Origin: Streptomyces sp. LUP30
Lineage (GTDB): Bacteria > Actinomycetota > Actinomycetes > Streptomycetales > Streptomycetaceae
Direction: 5' to 3'
Length of the DNA stretch: 53,177 nt
NCBI RefSeq assembly: GCF_001746365.1
Contig: NZ_MJAJ01000013.1
Span: 103,057-156,233, forward strand
Position numbers and translations under genes: made by a program. The stretch's first letter is position 1; each line of letters opens with the position of its first letter. Of this stretch, positions 9,037 through 16,504 are shown in pieces. The notes beneath the pieces are model-generated. The model did no database searches. It was not told the DNA's origin and saw only the letters and a program-made list of their open reading frames with translations.

Positions 9037-9654
9037 CTAGAGCGGACGCAACACAGGCTCCTTCTGGACTGCTCCCAGCAACCGGTCGAGCGCCATCTCC
9101 ACGTCTTCCTTCCACGAGAGTGTGCTCCTGAGCTCCAGCCTCAGCCGAGGGTGGGCGGGATGAGGACGGACCGTCTTGAAGCCCACCGCCAGCAAGTGAT
9201 CGGCCGGGAGCAGACAGGCCGGTTCCTTCCAGCGGGTGTCGCCGAACGCCTCGATGGCTTTGAAGCCCCGCCTCAGCAGATCCTTGGCGACCGTCTGGAC
9301 CATCACACGGCCCAGCCCCTGCCCCTGGTAGCCCGGCATGATGAACGCCGTCATGAGCTGCACCGCGTCCGGTGACACCGGGCTGGTGGGGAACGCCGTG
9401 GAGCGGGGCACATAGGCGGGAGGCGCGTACAGAACATGACCCACGGGAACGTCGTCCACATAGACGACACGTCCGCACGACCCCCAGTCCAGCAGGACCG
9501 CGGAGATCCATGCCTCCTTCTCCAGAGCGGTCCTTCCCGCTTTCAGCGCGGCTTCGCCGCTGACGGGATCCAGCTCCCAGAAGACACACGCGCGACAGCG
9601 CTGGGGAAGGTCCTGAAGGTTGTCCAGCGTGAGCGGTACGAGCCGACGCCCCAT
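9037..9654 (-). CDS. GNAT family N-acetyltransferase
   Basis: 205 residues, ATG at 9654. The fold shows the GNAT signature: a beta strand with VYVDDVPVGHVLYAPP, then LMTAFIMPGYQGQGLGRVM (the Q/RxxGxG/A acetyl-CoA loop reads QGQGLG), then AKDLLRRGFKAIEAFGD. The N-terminal MGRRLVPLTLDNLQDLP and CRACVFWELDPVSGEAA are typical of a conserved actinobacterial subgroup found beside parB. Substrate unknown. It lies minus-strand downstream of parAB and a small putative ORF, separated from parB by a strong terminator. Confidence 0.85.
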   Translation of the reverse strand: MGRRLVPLTLDNLQDLPQRCRACVFWELDPVSGEAALKAGRTALEKEAWISAVLLDWGSCGRVVYVDDVPVGHVLYAPPAYVPRSTAFPTSPVSPDAVQLMTAFIMPGYQGQGLGRVMVQTVAKDLLRRGFKAIEAFGDTRWKEPACLLPADHLLAVGFKTVRPHPAHPRLRLELRSTLSWKEDVEMALDRLLGAVQKEPVLRPL

Positions 9655-9800
9655 GAAGGCTGTTCCTCGCTTCCTTCGCCCGCTCCACCGCGAGCTGCCG
9701 TCAGAGCGCTCCGTTCCCTGAGCAGACTGCCGACGAACCCGCCGACCGCGCCCAGTCCCAGTCCGGCGCTCACCAGTCCGGTCCGGCTCATCGTTCGCAT
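9543..9800 (-). CDS. Possible small membrane protein overlapping the GNAT gene
   Basis: An 85-residue frame starts at the ATG 9800 with GGGAGGC placed about 10 bp upstream. The N-terminus MRTMSRTGLVSAGLGLGAVG continues as GGFVGSLLRERSALTAAR, which looks like one membrane helix followed by a basic stretch. Codons in the first half have the expected high third-position GC. The frame runs 112 bp into the GNAT gene, where it loses coding character. It may be a real short leader gene, possibly translationally coupled to the GNAT gene. No family is recognised. Confidence 0.35.
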   Translation of the reverse strand: MRTMSRTGLVSAGLGLGAVGGFVGSLLRERSALTAARGGAGEGSEEQPSWGVGSYRSRWTTFRTFPSAVARVSSGSWIPSAAKPR

Positions 9801-9851
9801 GGCCCCCGCCTCCCGCTCCGAGGTACTGCCAGGTGGATGCGTCAAAGCCTT

Positions 9852-9875
9852 ATCGCATGGTATCCACCATGCGAT
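9852..9875. repeat. Perfect 10-bp inverted repeat upstream of the small ORF/GNAT pair
   Basis: ATCGCATGGT / ACCATGCGAT with a 4-bp spacer, lying between the parB terminator and the small ORF start. Could be an operator for the minus-strand genes or an RNA hairpin in their leader. No protein can be assigned. Confidence 0.55.
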
Positions 9876-9899
9876 TCCCCCGACAGCGCCTGCAAGCAA

Positions 9900-9942
9900 A
9901 GAGCGAGCCGTGTCCGGTACCCACCGGACGACGGCTCGCTCT
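9900..9942 (-). terminator. Terminator downstream of parB
   Basis: Long hairpin: AGAGCGAGCCGT pairs perfectly with ACGGCTCGCTCT, and an inner stem GTCCGGT/ACCGGAC extends it to about 19 bp with a single unpaired base. It lies 40 bp past the parB stop. Confidence 0.85.
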
Positions 9943-9982
9943 GTACGGCTCACGGACGACACGGTCGCTGCCGAGCCTGGGC

Positions 9983-11086
9983 TCAGCCTTCCTCGTCCTC
10001 GGTGTCGTCGTCCGCCAGGCCCTTCGGCAGGACGGGACCCTCGCCGGGAGCAAGGGTGCCAAGGATGCGCTCAAGGTCCTCCATCGAGGCGAACTCGACG
10101 GTGATCTTGCCCTTCTTCTGACCGAGGTCGACCTTCACCCGCGTTTCGAAGCGGTCCGAAAGCCGCGTCGCGAGGTCGGTCAACGCCGGGGAGACCCGGC
10201 CGCCGGCGCGCGGCCCCTTGGCCCGCTGAGCCGCCTGCGGACGCGACCCCATGAGGGTCACGATCTCCTCGACGGCCCGCACCGAGAGCCCCTCGGCCAC
10301 GATGCGGTGGGCCAGGCGGTCCTGCTCCTCCGAGTCGTCCACGGAGAGCAGCGCTCGTGCGTGACCGGCGGAGAGCACCCCGGCGGCAACCCGGCGCTGG
10401 ACCGCCGGCGAGAGCTTCAGCAGACGCAGTGTGTTGGAGACCTGCGGACGGGATCGACCGATGCGGTCCGCCAGCTGGTCGTGCGTGCAGTTGAAGTCCT
10501 TCAGCAACTGGTCGTAGGCGGCTGCCTCTTCCAGCGGGTTGAGCTGGGCCCGGTGGAGGTTCTCCAGAAGTGCGTCCAGGAGGAGCTTCTCGTCGTCCGT
10601 GGCTCGCACGATCGCCGGGATCGCCTCCAGGCCCGCCTTGCGACAGGCGCGCCAACGCCGCTCACCCATGATGAGTTCGTAGCGTGCGGTGTCGGTCTGG
10701 CGCACCACGACCGGCTGCAGAAGCCCGACCTCCTTGATGGAGGTGATCAGCTCGTGCAGTGCGTCGTCGTCGAAGACCTCACGCGGCTGGCGCGGGTTCG
10801 GCGTGATCTGGTCGAGGGGGATCTCCGCGAAGTGGGCGCCGATGGGCGGCGCCGGCATTTCCAAGAGGTCGCTTCCCGGCAGTTCCTCTGTTTCACGTGA
10901 AACAGGCGGCGGCAGCGTGGCGACCTTCGCGGCGGCCACCCCTCGCTCCGCCGTCAGGACCGGCACGGCGGCGGGTGACGTGGACCCCCCGCCTCCGACC
11001 GCGGCCTGCGCCGGCGTCTTCTCCGTCGGGGCAGCAGGGATCAGCGCCCCAAGACCTCGGCCCAACCCCCTTCGTCGCTCGCTCAC
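9983..11086 (-). CDS. parB: Chromosome-partitioning protein ParB (CTPase, parS-binding)
   Basis: 367 residues. The N-terminus [17 protein letters not shown] and the [20 protein letters not shown] box are typical of chromosomal ParB. The CTP-binding motif [12 protein letters not shown] sits near residues 138-149; the helix-turn-helix region ([32 protein letters not shown]) follows, then a C-terminal dimerisation domain. ParB loads on parS and spreads to organise the origin region. GTG start overlaps the parA stop (GTGA), so the two are coupled. One parS site is inside its own gene (10889-10904). Confidence 0.97.
   Translation of the reverse strand: MSERRRGLGRGLGALIPAAPTEKTPAQAAVGGGGSTSPAAVPVLTAERGVAAAKVATLPPPVSRETEELPGSDLLEMPAPPIGAHFAEIPLDQITPNPRQPREVFDDDALHELITSIKEVGLLQPVVVRQTDTARYELIMGERRWRACRKAGLEAIPAIVRATDDEKLLLDALLENLHRAQLNPLEEAAAYDQLLKDFNCTHDQLADRIGRSRPQVSNTLRLLKLSPAVQRRVAAGVLSAGHARALLSVDDSEEQDRLAHRIVAEGLSVRAVEEIVTLMGSRPQAAQRAKGPRAGGRVSPALTDLATRLSDRFETRVKVDLGQKKGKITVEFASMEDLERILGTLAPGEGPVLPKGLADDDTEDEEG
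10889..10904. other. parS: parS site 3 (perfect), inside parB
   Basis: TGTTTCACGTGAAACA; translated on the minus strand within parB as part of [11 protein letters not shown]. Confidence 0.95.
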
Positions 11087-12159
11087 TGGATCCCCTCCAC
11101 CATGTTCGGGTTGTTCTGGGCGCCGATGTGGGCGTGCGTCGCGTCATAGCTGACGCCGACGCCCTTCAGCGCAAGTTCTCGTGCAGCCTCAAGGTAGGAG
11201 AGGGCACCGCTCGATCCCGGATCGTAGGTCAGCACCGTCTGCCCGTAGCTCGGCGCCTCGGAGATACGGACCGAGCGGGGAATGCTCGTCCGCAACACCT
11301 CTTCACCGAAGTGGGTGCGCACCTCCTCCGCGACCTGCGACGCGAGCCGCGTCCGGCCGTCGTACATGGTGAGCAGGATGGTCGACACATGCAGCTCGGG
11401 GTTGAGGTGCCCCCGCACCAGGTCGACGTTGCGCAGCAACTGCCCCAGGCCTTCCAGCGCGTAGTACTCGCACTGGATCGGGATGAGGACCTCGGCGCCG
11501 GCCACCAGAGCGTTGACCGTCAGCAGGCCGAGCGACGGCGGGCAGTCGATGAGGATGTAGTCCAGCGGCTGTTCGTACGCCTGGATCGCTCGCTGCAAGC
11601 GGCTCTCTCGTGCCACCAGGGACACCAGCTCGATCTCCGCACCGGCGAGATCGATGGTGGCGGGAGCGCAGAAGAGGCCTTCCACATCGGGTACGGGCTG
11701 GACGACTTCGGCCAGGGGACGGCTGTCGACCAACACGTCGTAGATGGATGGCACCTCGGCGTGGTGATCGATTCCCAGGGCGGTGGACGCGTTGCCCTGG
11801 GGGTCGAGGTCGACCACCAGGACACGGCCGCCGTGCAGGGCCAGAGACGCGGCGAGGTTGACCGTCGTCGTCGTCTTGCCCACCCCGCCCTTCTGGTTGG
11901 CGACCACAATCACACGAGTGTGCTCGGGACGTGGCAGGCCCTCGCCGGCGCGGCCGAGTGCCTCCACCGCGAGTTGGGCAGCACGACCGATCGGAGTGTC
12001 GTCCATCGGGGGCGGTGTTTCACGTGAAACATCCTCCCCAAATGACGACTCGGTACGGGGACCGGGGACCGGATCGGTCATCGGTCCCGCGATGTTGGCG
12101 TCGGACCGCAAGGATTCACTCTCCTCGACTTCAGGCTCGCTATGAACAGAGCCTCCCAT
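11083..12159 (-). CDS. parA: Chromosome-partitioning ATPase ParA (Soj)
   Basis: 358 residues from the ATG at 12159 ([17 protein letters not shown]). The frame is open further upstream to 12354, but that extension translates a parS site and lacks a convincing ribosome site. The deviant Walker [15 protein letters not shown] lies near residues 88-101, followed by [14 protein letters not shown] and the [15 protein letters not shown] box. ParA dimerises on ATP, binds DNA non-specifically, and is stimulated by ParB-parS to segregate origins during sporulation septation. The ~85-residue N-terminal leader is longer than in minimal Soj proteins. A perfect parS site (12016-12031) lies in this leader and encodes VSRET. 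Confidence 0.95.
   Translation of the reverse strand: MGGSVHSEPEVEESESLRSDANIAGPMTDPVPGPRTESSFGEDVSRETPPPMDDTPIGRAAQLAVEALGRAGEGLPRPEHTRVIVVANQKGGVGKTTTTVNLAASLALHGGRVLVVDLDPQGNASTALGIDHHAEVPSIYDVLVDSRPLAEVVQPVPDVEGLFCAPATIDLAGAEIELVSLVARESRLQRAIQAYEQPLDYILIDCPPSLGLLTVNALVAGAEVLIPIQCEYYALEGLGQLLRNVDLVRGHLNPELHVSTILLTMYDGRTRLASQVAEEVRTHFGEEVLRTSIPRSVRISEAPSYGQTVLTYDPGSSGALSYLEAARELALKGVGVSYDATHAHIGAQNNPNMVEGIQ
12016..12031. other. parS: parS site 4 (perfect), inside parA
   Basis: TGTTTCACGTGAAACA within the parA N-terminal coding region ([10 protein letters not shown]). Confidence 0.95.
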
Positions 12160-12316
12160 GTCTTCGGGGTGGTGAACCAGTGAGGCCTGTCGTTCTGTGG
12201 AGAAATCCACCTCTGTGGACAACTCCCGTCCCTCATCGAGTGAACCGAGAGGCTTGCGGTCGCGCGGTTCGGCAGCGGCGCGGCCGCGGCTGATGATGCC
12301 GTGGAGCAGGGAGCGA

Positions 12317-12332
12317 CGTTTCACGTGAAACA
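12317..12332. other. parS: parS site 5 (one mismatch), upstream of parA
   Basis: CGTTTCACGTGAAACA matches 15 of 16 bases of the consensus. It lies about 160 bp upstream of the chosen parA start, in the parAB promoter region, where ParB binding could also feed back on expression. Confidence 0.9.
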
Positions 12333-12478
12333 CGATGCACGGCGGCCAGGTCACCGGCTGCGCGACACCCCGGTATGCGCACGTTTGGCTTCTTGGATGG
12401 GATATGCCCGCCTGCTCGTCTCGCGCAGCGGTGCCATCCCGACCGCAGGCTTCCTGGCGACCTGCATTCCACGCTGAT

Positions 12479-12518
12479 CCGCCGGAAAGCCGACCGGACC
12501 GCCGGAAAGCCGACCGGA
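12479..12518. repeat. Two perfect tandem copies of a 20-bp unit
   Basis: CCGCCGGAAAGCCGACCGGA occurs at 12479-12498 and again at 12499-12518. A half copy (GCCGACCGGA) sits at 12570-12579, immediately after the rsmG stop. Confidence 0.85.
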
Positions 12519-12579
12519 GGTAGCGCAGCGATCAGGTGTCCGGCGCGGCGTGCGGTGCCACGCCGGGCAGCCGACCGGA

Positions 12580-13296
12580 TCAGCGGCGTCGCCGGGTCCG
12601 GCCCGTCCGCGCCGCCTTGGCGCGCTTGGCCGCAAAGCGCACACCACCCGGACTCTCCCCGACCTCGACCCGCACCACCGTGGACAGAGGATCGACGACG
12701 CCCTCCCCGACGTGGAGGATCGAGGTCCCTACAGCGCCGAGCTTGCTCAGCGCCGTGGTAGCGCTCTTCAGCTCCTCCTCGGCGGTGTCGCCCTTGAGAG
12801 CGAGCATCTCCCCGTAGGGGCGCAGCAGCGGGATGCCCCACGTGGCCAGGCGGTCCAAGGGCGCCACGGCACGGGCGGTCACCACATGGACCGGTGGAAT
12901 CTTGCCCATGACCTCTTCCGCGCGACCGCGCGCGACGGTCACATGGTCCAGGCCGAGAAGCTCCACGACCTCGGTGAGGAAGTTGGTGCGTCGCAGCAGC
13001 GGCTCCAACAGGGTGATCTTGAGGTCTTCCCGTACGAGCGCCAGGGGGATGCCGGGCAGACCGGCGCCCGAACCGACGTCGCACACGGTCACACCCTCGG
13101 GCACGACCTCGGAGAGCACCGCGCAGTTCAGGATGTGCCTCTCCCACAGGCGGGGCACCTCCCGCGGGCCGATGAGCCCACGCTGCACGCCTGCCTCGGC
13201 CAAAAGCTCGGCGTAGCGGACCGCATCGCCGTAGCGATCGCCGAACACCTCGCGAGCTACTTCAGGCGCGGGGGGGAGTTCCGCTGCCTCCGTCAC
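12580..13296 (-). CDS. rsmG: 16S rRNA (guanine-N7)-methyltransferase RsmG (GidB)
   Basis: 238 residues from the GTG at 13296 (MTEAAELPPAPEVAREVFGD), which has AAGGA 8 bp upstream; an ATG eight codons earlier is possible. It has the SAM-binding motif VGSGAGLPGIPLAL (near residues 67-80), LLRRTNFLTEVVELLGL, and the VTARAVAPLDRLATW box. It methylates G527 of 16S rRNA (E. coli numbering); loss gives low-level streptomycin resistance in Streptomyces. The C-terminus ends in a basic KRAKAARTGRTRRRR tail. It lies between the jag gene and parA in the conserved rpmH-rnpA-yidD-yidC-jag-rsmG-parAB order. Confidence 0.96.
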   Translation of the reverse strand: MTEAAELPPAPEVAREVFGDRYGDAVRYAELLAEAGVQRGLIGPREVPRLWERHILNCAVLSEVVPEGVTVCDVGSGAGLPGIPLALVREDLKITLLEPLLRRTNFLTEVVELLGLDHVTVARGRAEEVMGKIPPVHVVTARAVAPLDRLATWGIPLLRPYGEMLALKGDTAEEELKSATTALSKLGAVGTSILHVGEGVVDPLSTVVRVEVGESPGGVRFAAKRAKAARTGRTRRRR

Positions 13297-13368
13297 GGGG
13301 ACCGTCCTTCCGTACCGCATCGGCGCTGCTTCGAGCGCCGACCACCAGAACTACCAGGCTGACAAAGA

Positions 13369-13399
13369 CCGGCCCCGTCTGCGCAACAGACGGGGCCGG
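13369..13399 (-). terminator. Hairpin terminator after jag
   Basis: Perfect 13-bp stem (CCGGCCCCGTCTG / CAGACGGGGCCGG) with a 5-base loop, between the jag stop and the rsmG start. It should end the rpmH-to-jag transcript and implies a separate promoter for rsmG. Confidence 0.8.
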
Positions 13400-13417
13400 G
13401 GACGCGTGTGTAACGAA

Positions 13418-13930
13418 TCAGTTGGGCAGCACGACGACGAAGCGCTGCGGCTCCTCGCCCTCGGACTCGCTGCGCAGGCCGGCCGACTTCACGGCGTCGT
13501 GGACGACCTTGCGCTCGAAGGGCGTCATCGGCTTGAGCCGCACCGGCTCACCGCTGTTCTTCGCGTCGGCCGCTGCCTTCGCGCCCAGCTCGGAGAGCTC
13601 GGCGCGCTTGCCGGCCCGGTAGCCCGCGATGTCCAGCATCAGCCGACTGCGATCGCCGGTCTCCCGGTGCACGGCGAGACGCGTGAGCTCCTGCAACGCC
13701 TCCAGCACCTCACCGTCACGACCGACCAGCTTCTGCAGGTCACGGGTGCCCGCGTCACTGATGATCGACACAGCGGCGCGGTCGGCCTCGACGTCCATGT
13801 CGATGTCGCCGTCGAGGTCGGCGATGTCCAGCAGACCCTCGAGGTAGTCCGCCGCGATCTCGCCCTCCTGCTCGAGGCGGGTCAGGGTGTCTGCACCCTC
13901 GGCGGCAGCGGAGGTGGTGCCTTCCGTCAC
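13418..13930 (-). CDS. jag: KH/R3H RNA-binding protein Jag (KhpB)
   Basis: 170 residues; GTG at 13930 with AAGGAG 9 bp upstream. Acidic N-terminal ~50 residues, then a KH-like domain (DLQKLVGRDGEVLEALQEL; GRDG replaces GxxG), then an R3H domain (MTPFERKVVHDAVK, with the R-x3-H pair) and the closing EGEEPQRFVVVLP. Jag/KhpB proteins bind RNA and are always found next to yidC. The Jag-N domain of Firmicutes is absent, as usual in actinobacteria. Confidence 0.92.
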   Translation of the reverse strand: MTEGTTSAAAEGADTLTRLEQEGEIAADYLEGLLDIADLDGDIDMDVEADRAAVSIISDAGTRDLQKLVGRDGEVLEALQELTRLAVHRETGDRSRLMLDIAGYRAGKRAELSELGAKAAADAKNSGEPVRLKPMTPFERKVVHDAVKSAGLRSESEGEEPQRFVVVLPN

Positions 13931-13944
13931 GGGATGGGCTCCTT

Positions 13945-13974
13945 CTACTTCTTGGACGGCTACTTCTTGGACGG
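13945..13974. repeat. Tandem 15-bp duplication covering the yidC stop codon
   Basis: CTACTTCTTGGACGG is repeated perfectly and without spacer (13945-13959, 13960-13974). On the coding strand each copy reads PSKK followed by TAG, so the yidC stop is duplicated in frame. Confidence 0.9.
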
Positions 13975-15243
13975 TGACTTGGGACGCTGCGGGCCGCCCT
14001 TGCGCTGCCCGGACTGCGCCTTGCTGCGGCCCGCGGAACCGGGCTTGGCGGCAGGCTGGGTCCTGGCGGCGTCACCGGATCCGGAGGGCTTGTCGTCCTC
14101 CGGGTCCTCGGACTTGATCAGCGAGGTGGCCTCACCGGCCGCCTTCGGCGTCGCCGACTGGCGCTGGGACTTCGACTGCCGCTTGGGCTGCTGGCGCTTC
14201 GCGGCGGCCGCGCTCGTCGGCGTTCCGTCCTCGGCATGGGTCTCGGCCTGAGCCTCGCCCTTGGCCACGACACCGTCGGCCTGGGCCACGAAGCCGGCCT
14301 TGCTCAGGGCGTTGATGAACTTGCGCTCGGCCTCGTTGCGGTCACGGCCCTTGGCCACGATGGCCTTGACGATCGCCTTCTCGCTGCGCCGACGCGTCCC
14401 GCCGTGGTGCGTGACGTGCTTGTGCAGACGCTCCAGGTAGGCGGCCTGAGCCTTGGAACCCGGCGTCGGGTTGTTGCGGATCACGTACATCTGCTGGCCC
14501 ATGGTCCACACGTTGGTGGTCAGCCAGTAGACGAGGACACCCACCGGGAAGTTGATGCCGAAGACCGCGAACATGACCGGGAAGACGTACATCAGCATCT
14601 TCTGCTGCTGCATGAACGGCGTCTTGACGGAGGTGTCGACGTTCTTCGTCATCAGCTGGCGCTGCGTGAAGAACTGCGAGGCCGACATCAGGACGATCAT
14701 GATCGCGGTGACCACACGGACGTCCGTCAGCGAGGCGCCCAGCGCCTCCACCTTCGCCGAGCCGTCGGTGAACTTCGCCGCCAGCGGAGCGCCGAAGATG
14801 TGCGCCTTACGCGCGCTCTCCAGCAGCTGCTCGTTGATGACGCCGATCTTGTCGCCCGTCGCGATGCCGTTGAGCACGTGGTACAGAGCGAAGAAGAACG
14901 GGGACTGCGCCAGGATGGGAAGGCACGAGGAGAGCGGGTTGGTACCCGTCTCCTTGTACAGCTTCATCATCTCTTCGGACTGGCGCTGTTTGTCGTTCTT
15001 GTAGCGCTCCTGGATCTTCTTCATCTCGGGCTGCAGCGTCTGCATGGCCCGGGTCGACTTGATCTGCTTCACGAAGAGCGGGATCAGGCAGATACGGATC
15101 AGGATCACCAGGGACACGATCGACAGGCCCCAGGCCCACCCGGTGTCAGGGCCGAAGATCGACCCGTACACCTTGTGGAACTGGACGATGACCCAGGAGA
15201 CAGGTGTCGTGATGAAGCTGAAGAGGCTGGCAATCGTGTCCAC
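13960..15243 (-). CDS. yidC: Membrane protein insertase YidC
   Basis: 427 residues, GTG start at 15243 with GGAG 8-11 bp upstream. The N-terminal hydrophobic segment ([20 protein letters not shown]) is followed by the Oxa1/YidC core: [20 protein letters not shown], the cytoplasmic coiled hairpin [37 protein letters not shown], and later membrane segments around [19 protein letters not shown] and [17 protein letters not shown]. The C-terminal ~150 residues are a Lys/Arg/Gln/Ser-rich tail expected to contact the ribosome. It inserts membrane proteins with or without SecYEG. It sits in the rpmH-rnpA-yidD-yidC-jag operon. Confidence 0.97.
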   Translation of the reverse strand: MDTIASLFSFITTPVSWVIVQFHKVYGSIFGPDTGWAWGLSIVSLVILIRICLIPLFVKQIKSTRAMQTLQPEMKKIQERYKNDKQRQSEEMMKLYKETGTNPLSSCLPILAQSPFFFALYHVLNGIATGDKIGVINEQLLESARKAHIFGAPLAAKFTDGSAKVEALGASLTDVRVVTAIMIVLMSASQFFTQRQLMTKNVDTSVKTPFMQQQKMLMYVFPVMFAVFGINFPVGVLVYWLTTNVWTMGQQMYVIRNNPTPGSKAQAAYLERLHKHVTHHGGTRRRSEKAIVKAIVAKGRDRNEAERKFINALSKAGFVAQADGVVAKGEAQAETHAEDGTPTSAAAAKRQQPKRQSKSQRQSATPKAAGEATSLIKSEDPEDDKPSGSGDAARTQPAAKPGSAGRSKAQSGQRKGGPQRPKSPSKK

Positions 15244-15246
15244 TAA

Positions 15247-15600
15247 TCATGCTCCTTGGGCATGGGACGGTGTCTCTGCGGCCGGGCTCGAAGAGAGGTC
15301 CTCGTCGGTGGCCGTTTCGGCGGCGGAGGTCCCGCCCTTGCGTGCACGCCAGGCGTCACGCAGCATTTCGTGCCACCGCGGGCGCTTGCGCGGCGGGACA
15401 TGGTCCACGCCCCCCAGCGACCACGGATTGCACCGCAGGATGCGCCAGGCGGTGAGTGCCGTTCCCTTGACCGCGCCGTGCCGGTCGATGGCCGTGTACC
15501 CGTAGTGGGAGCACGACGGGTAGTACTTGCAGACCGGCCCGAGCAGCGGACTGATCGTCCACTGGTAGAGCTTGATGAGAGCCAGCAGCGGGTACTTCAT
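15247..15600 (-). CDS. yidD: Membrane protein insertion efficiency factor YidD
   Basis: 117 residues. It has the whole YidD signature: [34 protein letters not shown] and [17 protein letters not shown], including the conserved cysteines. A Ser/Thr/Glu-rich tail of ~30 residues follows the core. The ATG overlaps the rnpA stop (ATGA), so translation is coupled; 3 bp separate its stop from the yidC start. YidD helps membrane insertion together with YidC. Confidence 0.96.
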   Translation of the reverse strand: MKYPLLALIKLYQWTISPLLGPVCKYYPSCSHYGYTAIDRHGAVKGTALTAWRILRCNPWSLGGVDHVPPRKRPRWHEMLRDAWRARKGGTSAAETATDEDLSSSPAAETPSHAQGA

Positions 15601-15968
15601 CGCGCGCCCCCTCCCAGTAGCCGTTGAAGGGCGGCGTCCAGGTCTTGGGCCAGCTGTGCGTGGTCGGCGTCGCCCGCCCCGGGCAGCGCCCGTACGACTA
15701 CCAGGCTACCGGGGGGGAAGAGGGTGACTCGATCGCGCATCAGGTGACGCAGTCTGCGCTTCACCTTGTTGCGCACGACCGCGCCGCCCACAGCCTTGCT
15801 GACGACGAAACCCGCACGCGTCGGGGGAGCGCTCTCCCCAGGCGCGTGCGGGTCCGTGGCACCGCTTCGAAGGTGGACGACGAGAGTCGGGCGTCCGGCC
15901 CGACGACCCCGTCGTACCGCGGTCGCGAAGTCCTCGCGCCGCCTCAGCCGATGCTCGGTAGGCAGCAC
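15597..15968 (-). CDS. rnpA: Ribonuclease P protein component
   Basis: 123 residues, GTG start. It begins with the typical [27 protein letters not shown] leader, has [20 protein letters not shown] and RLRHLMRD (the RNR signature), and ends in an Ala/Leu/Gln-rich helix. It is the protein subunit that assists the RNase P RNA in tRNA 5' maturation. It lies 21 bp after rpmH, the near-universal gene pair. Confidence 0.96.
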   Translation of the reverse strand: MLPTEHRLRRREDFATAVRRGRRAGRPTLVVHLRSGATDPHAPGESAPPTRAGFVVSKAVGGAVVRNKVKRRLRHLMRDRVTLFPPGSLVVVRALPGAGDADHAQLAQDLDAALQRLLGGGAR

Positions 15969-15989
15969 GACGTCATGACCTGATCAGGC

Positions 15990-16127
15990 TCAGGCGGACA
16001 GGTTGGCGCGACCCTTGCTGCGGCGGTTCGCAAGAATCGCGCGGCCGGCGCGGGTGCGCATCCGCAGGCGGAAGCCGTGGGTCTTGGCGCGACGACGGTT
16101 GTTCGGCTGGAAGGTGCGCTTGCTCAC
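15990..16127 (-). CDS. rpmH: 50S ribosomal protein L34
   Basis: 45 residues, too short for most gene finders. GTG start at 16127 opens [19 protein letters not shown]; the protein continues [20 protein letters not shown] and ends RANLSA. About 40% of residues are Arg/Lys, normal for L34. It is the first gene of the minus-strand rpmH-rnpA-yidD-yidC-jag operon and is divergent from dnaA across a 377-bp region. Confidence 0.98.
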   Translation of the reverse strand: MSKRTFQPNNRRRAKTHGFRLRMRTRAGRAILANRRSKGRANLSA

Positions 16128-16297
16128 TCGGGGGCTCCAGAAATCAATCGGTGGTGGCGGGGTGCCGTCCTGGCTGTCACCGTGCGCCCACGAGGTAGCT
16201 CGCGGTCAACGCCCGAGTGCACCGCTTCCCGATCACCTGACGCGATCTGTGCCCATCGGAGGCAGGCGGCAGCAGCCATCGACAACTCGACCTGGTT

Positions 16298-16327
16298 ACG
16301 GTACGCGCGGCTGCGCCATCCGGTCAA
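16298..16327 (-). promoter_or_regulatory. Likely rpmH operon promoter
   Basis: On the minus strand TTGACC (16327-16322) and TACCGT (16303-16298) are separated by 18 bp, a good housekeeping-type promoter reading towards rpmH, about 170 bp upstream of its start. Confidence 0.6.
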
Positions 16328-16348
16328 ACCGGCGGTCACAGGGAGACA

Positions 16349-16369
16349 CTGTCCACAGGCTGGGGACAA
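16349..16369. promoter_or_regulatory. Two DnaA boxes in the rpmH-dnaA intergenic region
   Basis: CTGTCCACA (16349-16357, + orientation) and TGGGGACAA (16361-16369, i.e. TTGTCCCCA on the minus strand) face each other 3 bp apart. They lie between the rpmH and dnaA promoter candidates and fit DnaA autoregulation of dnaA, known in Streptomyces. Confidence 0.75.
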
Positions 16370-16373
16370 CAAC

Positions 16374-16403
16374 TTGAACCGTACCCGCCGCCCTGACTAC
16401 CGT
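16374..16403 (+). promoter_or_regulatory. Likely dnaA promoter
   Basis: TTGAAC (16374-16379) and TACCGT (16398-16403) with an 18-bp spacer, starting 5 bp after the DnaA boxes and about 100 bp upstream of the dnaA GTG. Confidence 0.55.
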
Positions 16404-16504
16404 GGCTGAACTCCGATTCGTTCCTTTGTCCCTGCCCCCGCCCGATATGAATCCCGACCGTCCCACCACCACACGAACGTGGGACCCACGAGAGAGCGTG
16501 CCCT

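Larger units (their letters stand above)
12160..12579 (-). promoter_or_regulatory. parAB promoter region / rsmG-parA intergenic
   Basis: About 420 bp between the rsmG stop and the parA start with no convincing gene. It contains parS site 5 and a direct repeat (12479-12518). parAB of S. coelicolor has two promoters, one sporulation-induced; the hexamers could not be fixed by eye here. Confidence 0.5.

Noticed and set aside
12160..12354. Longer ParA start at 12354
   Set aside because: The extension would translate parS site 5 and has no clear ribosome site; ParA proteins of this type start closer to 12159.
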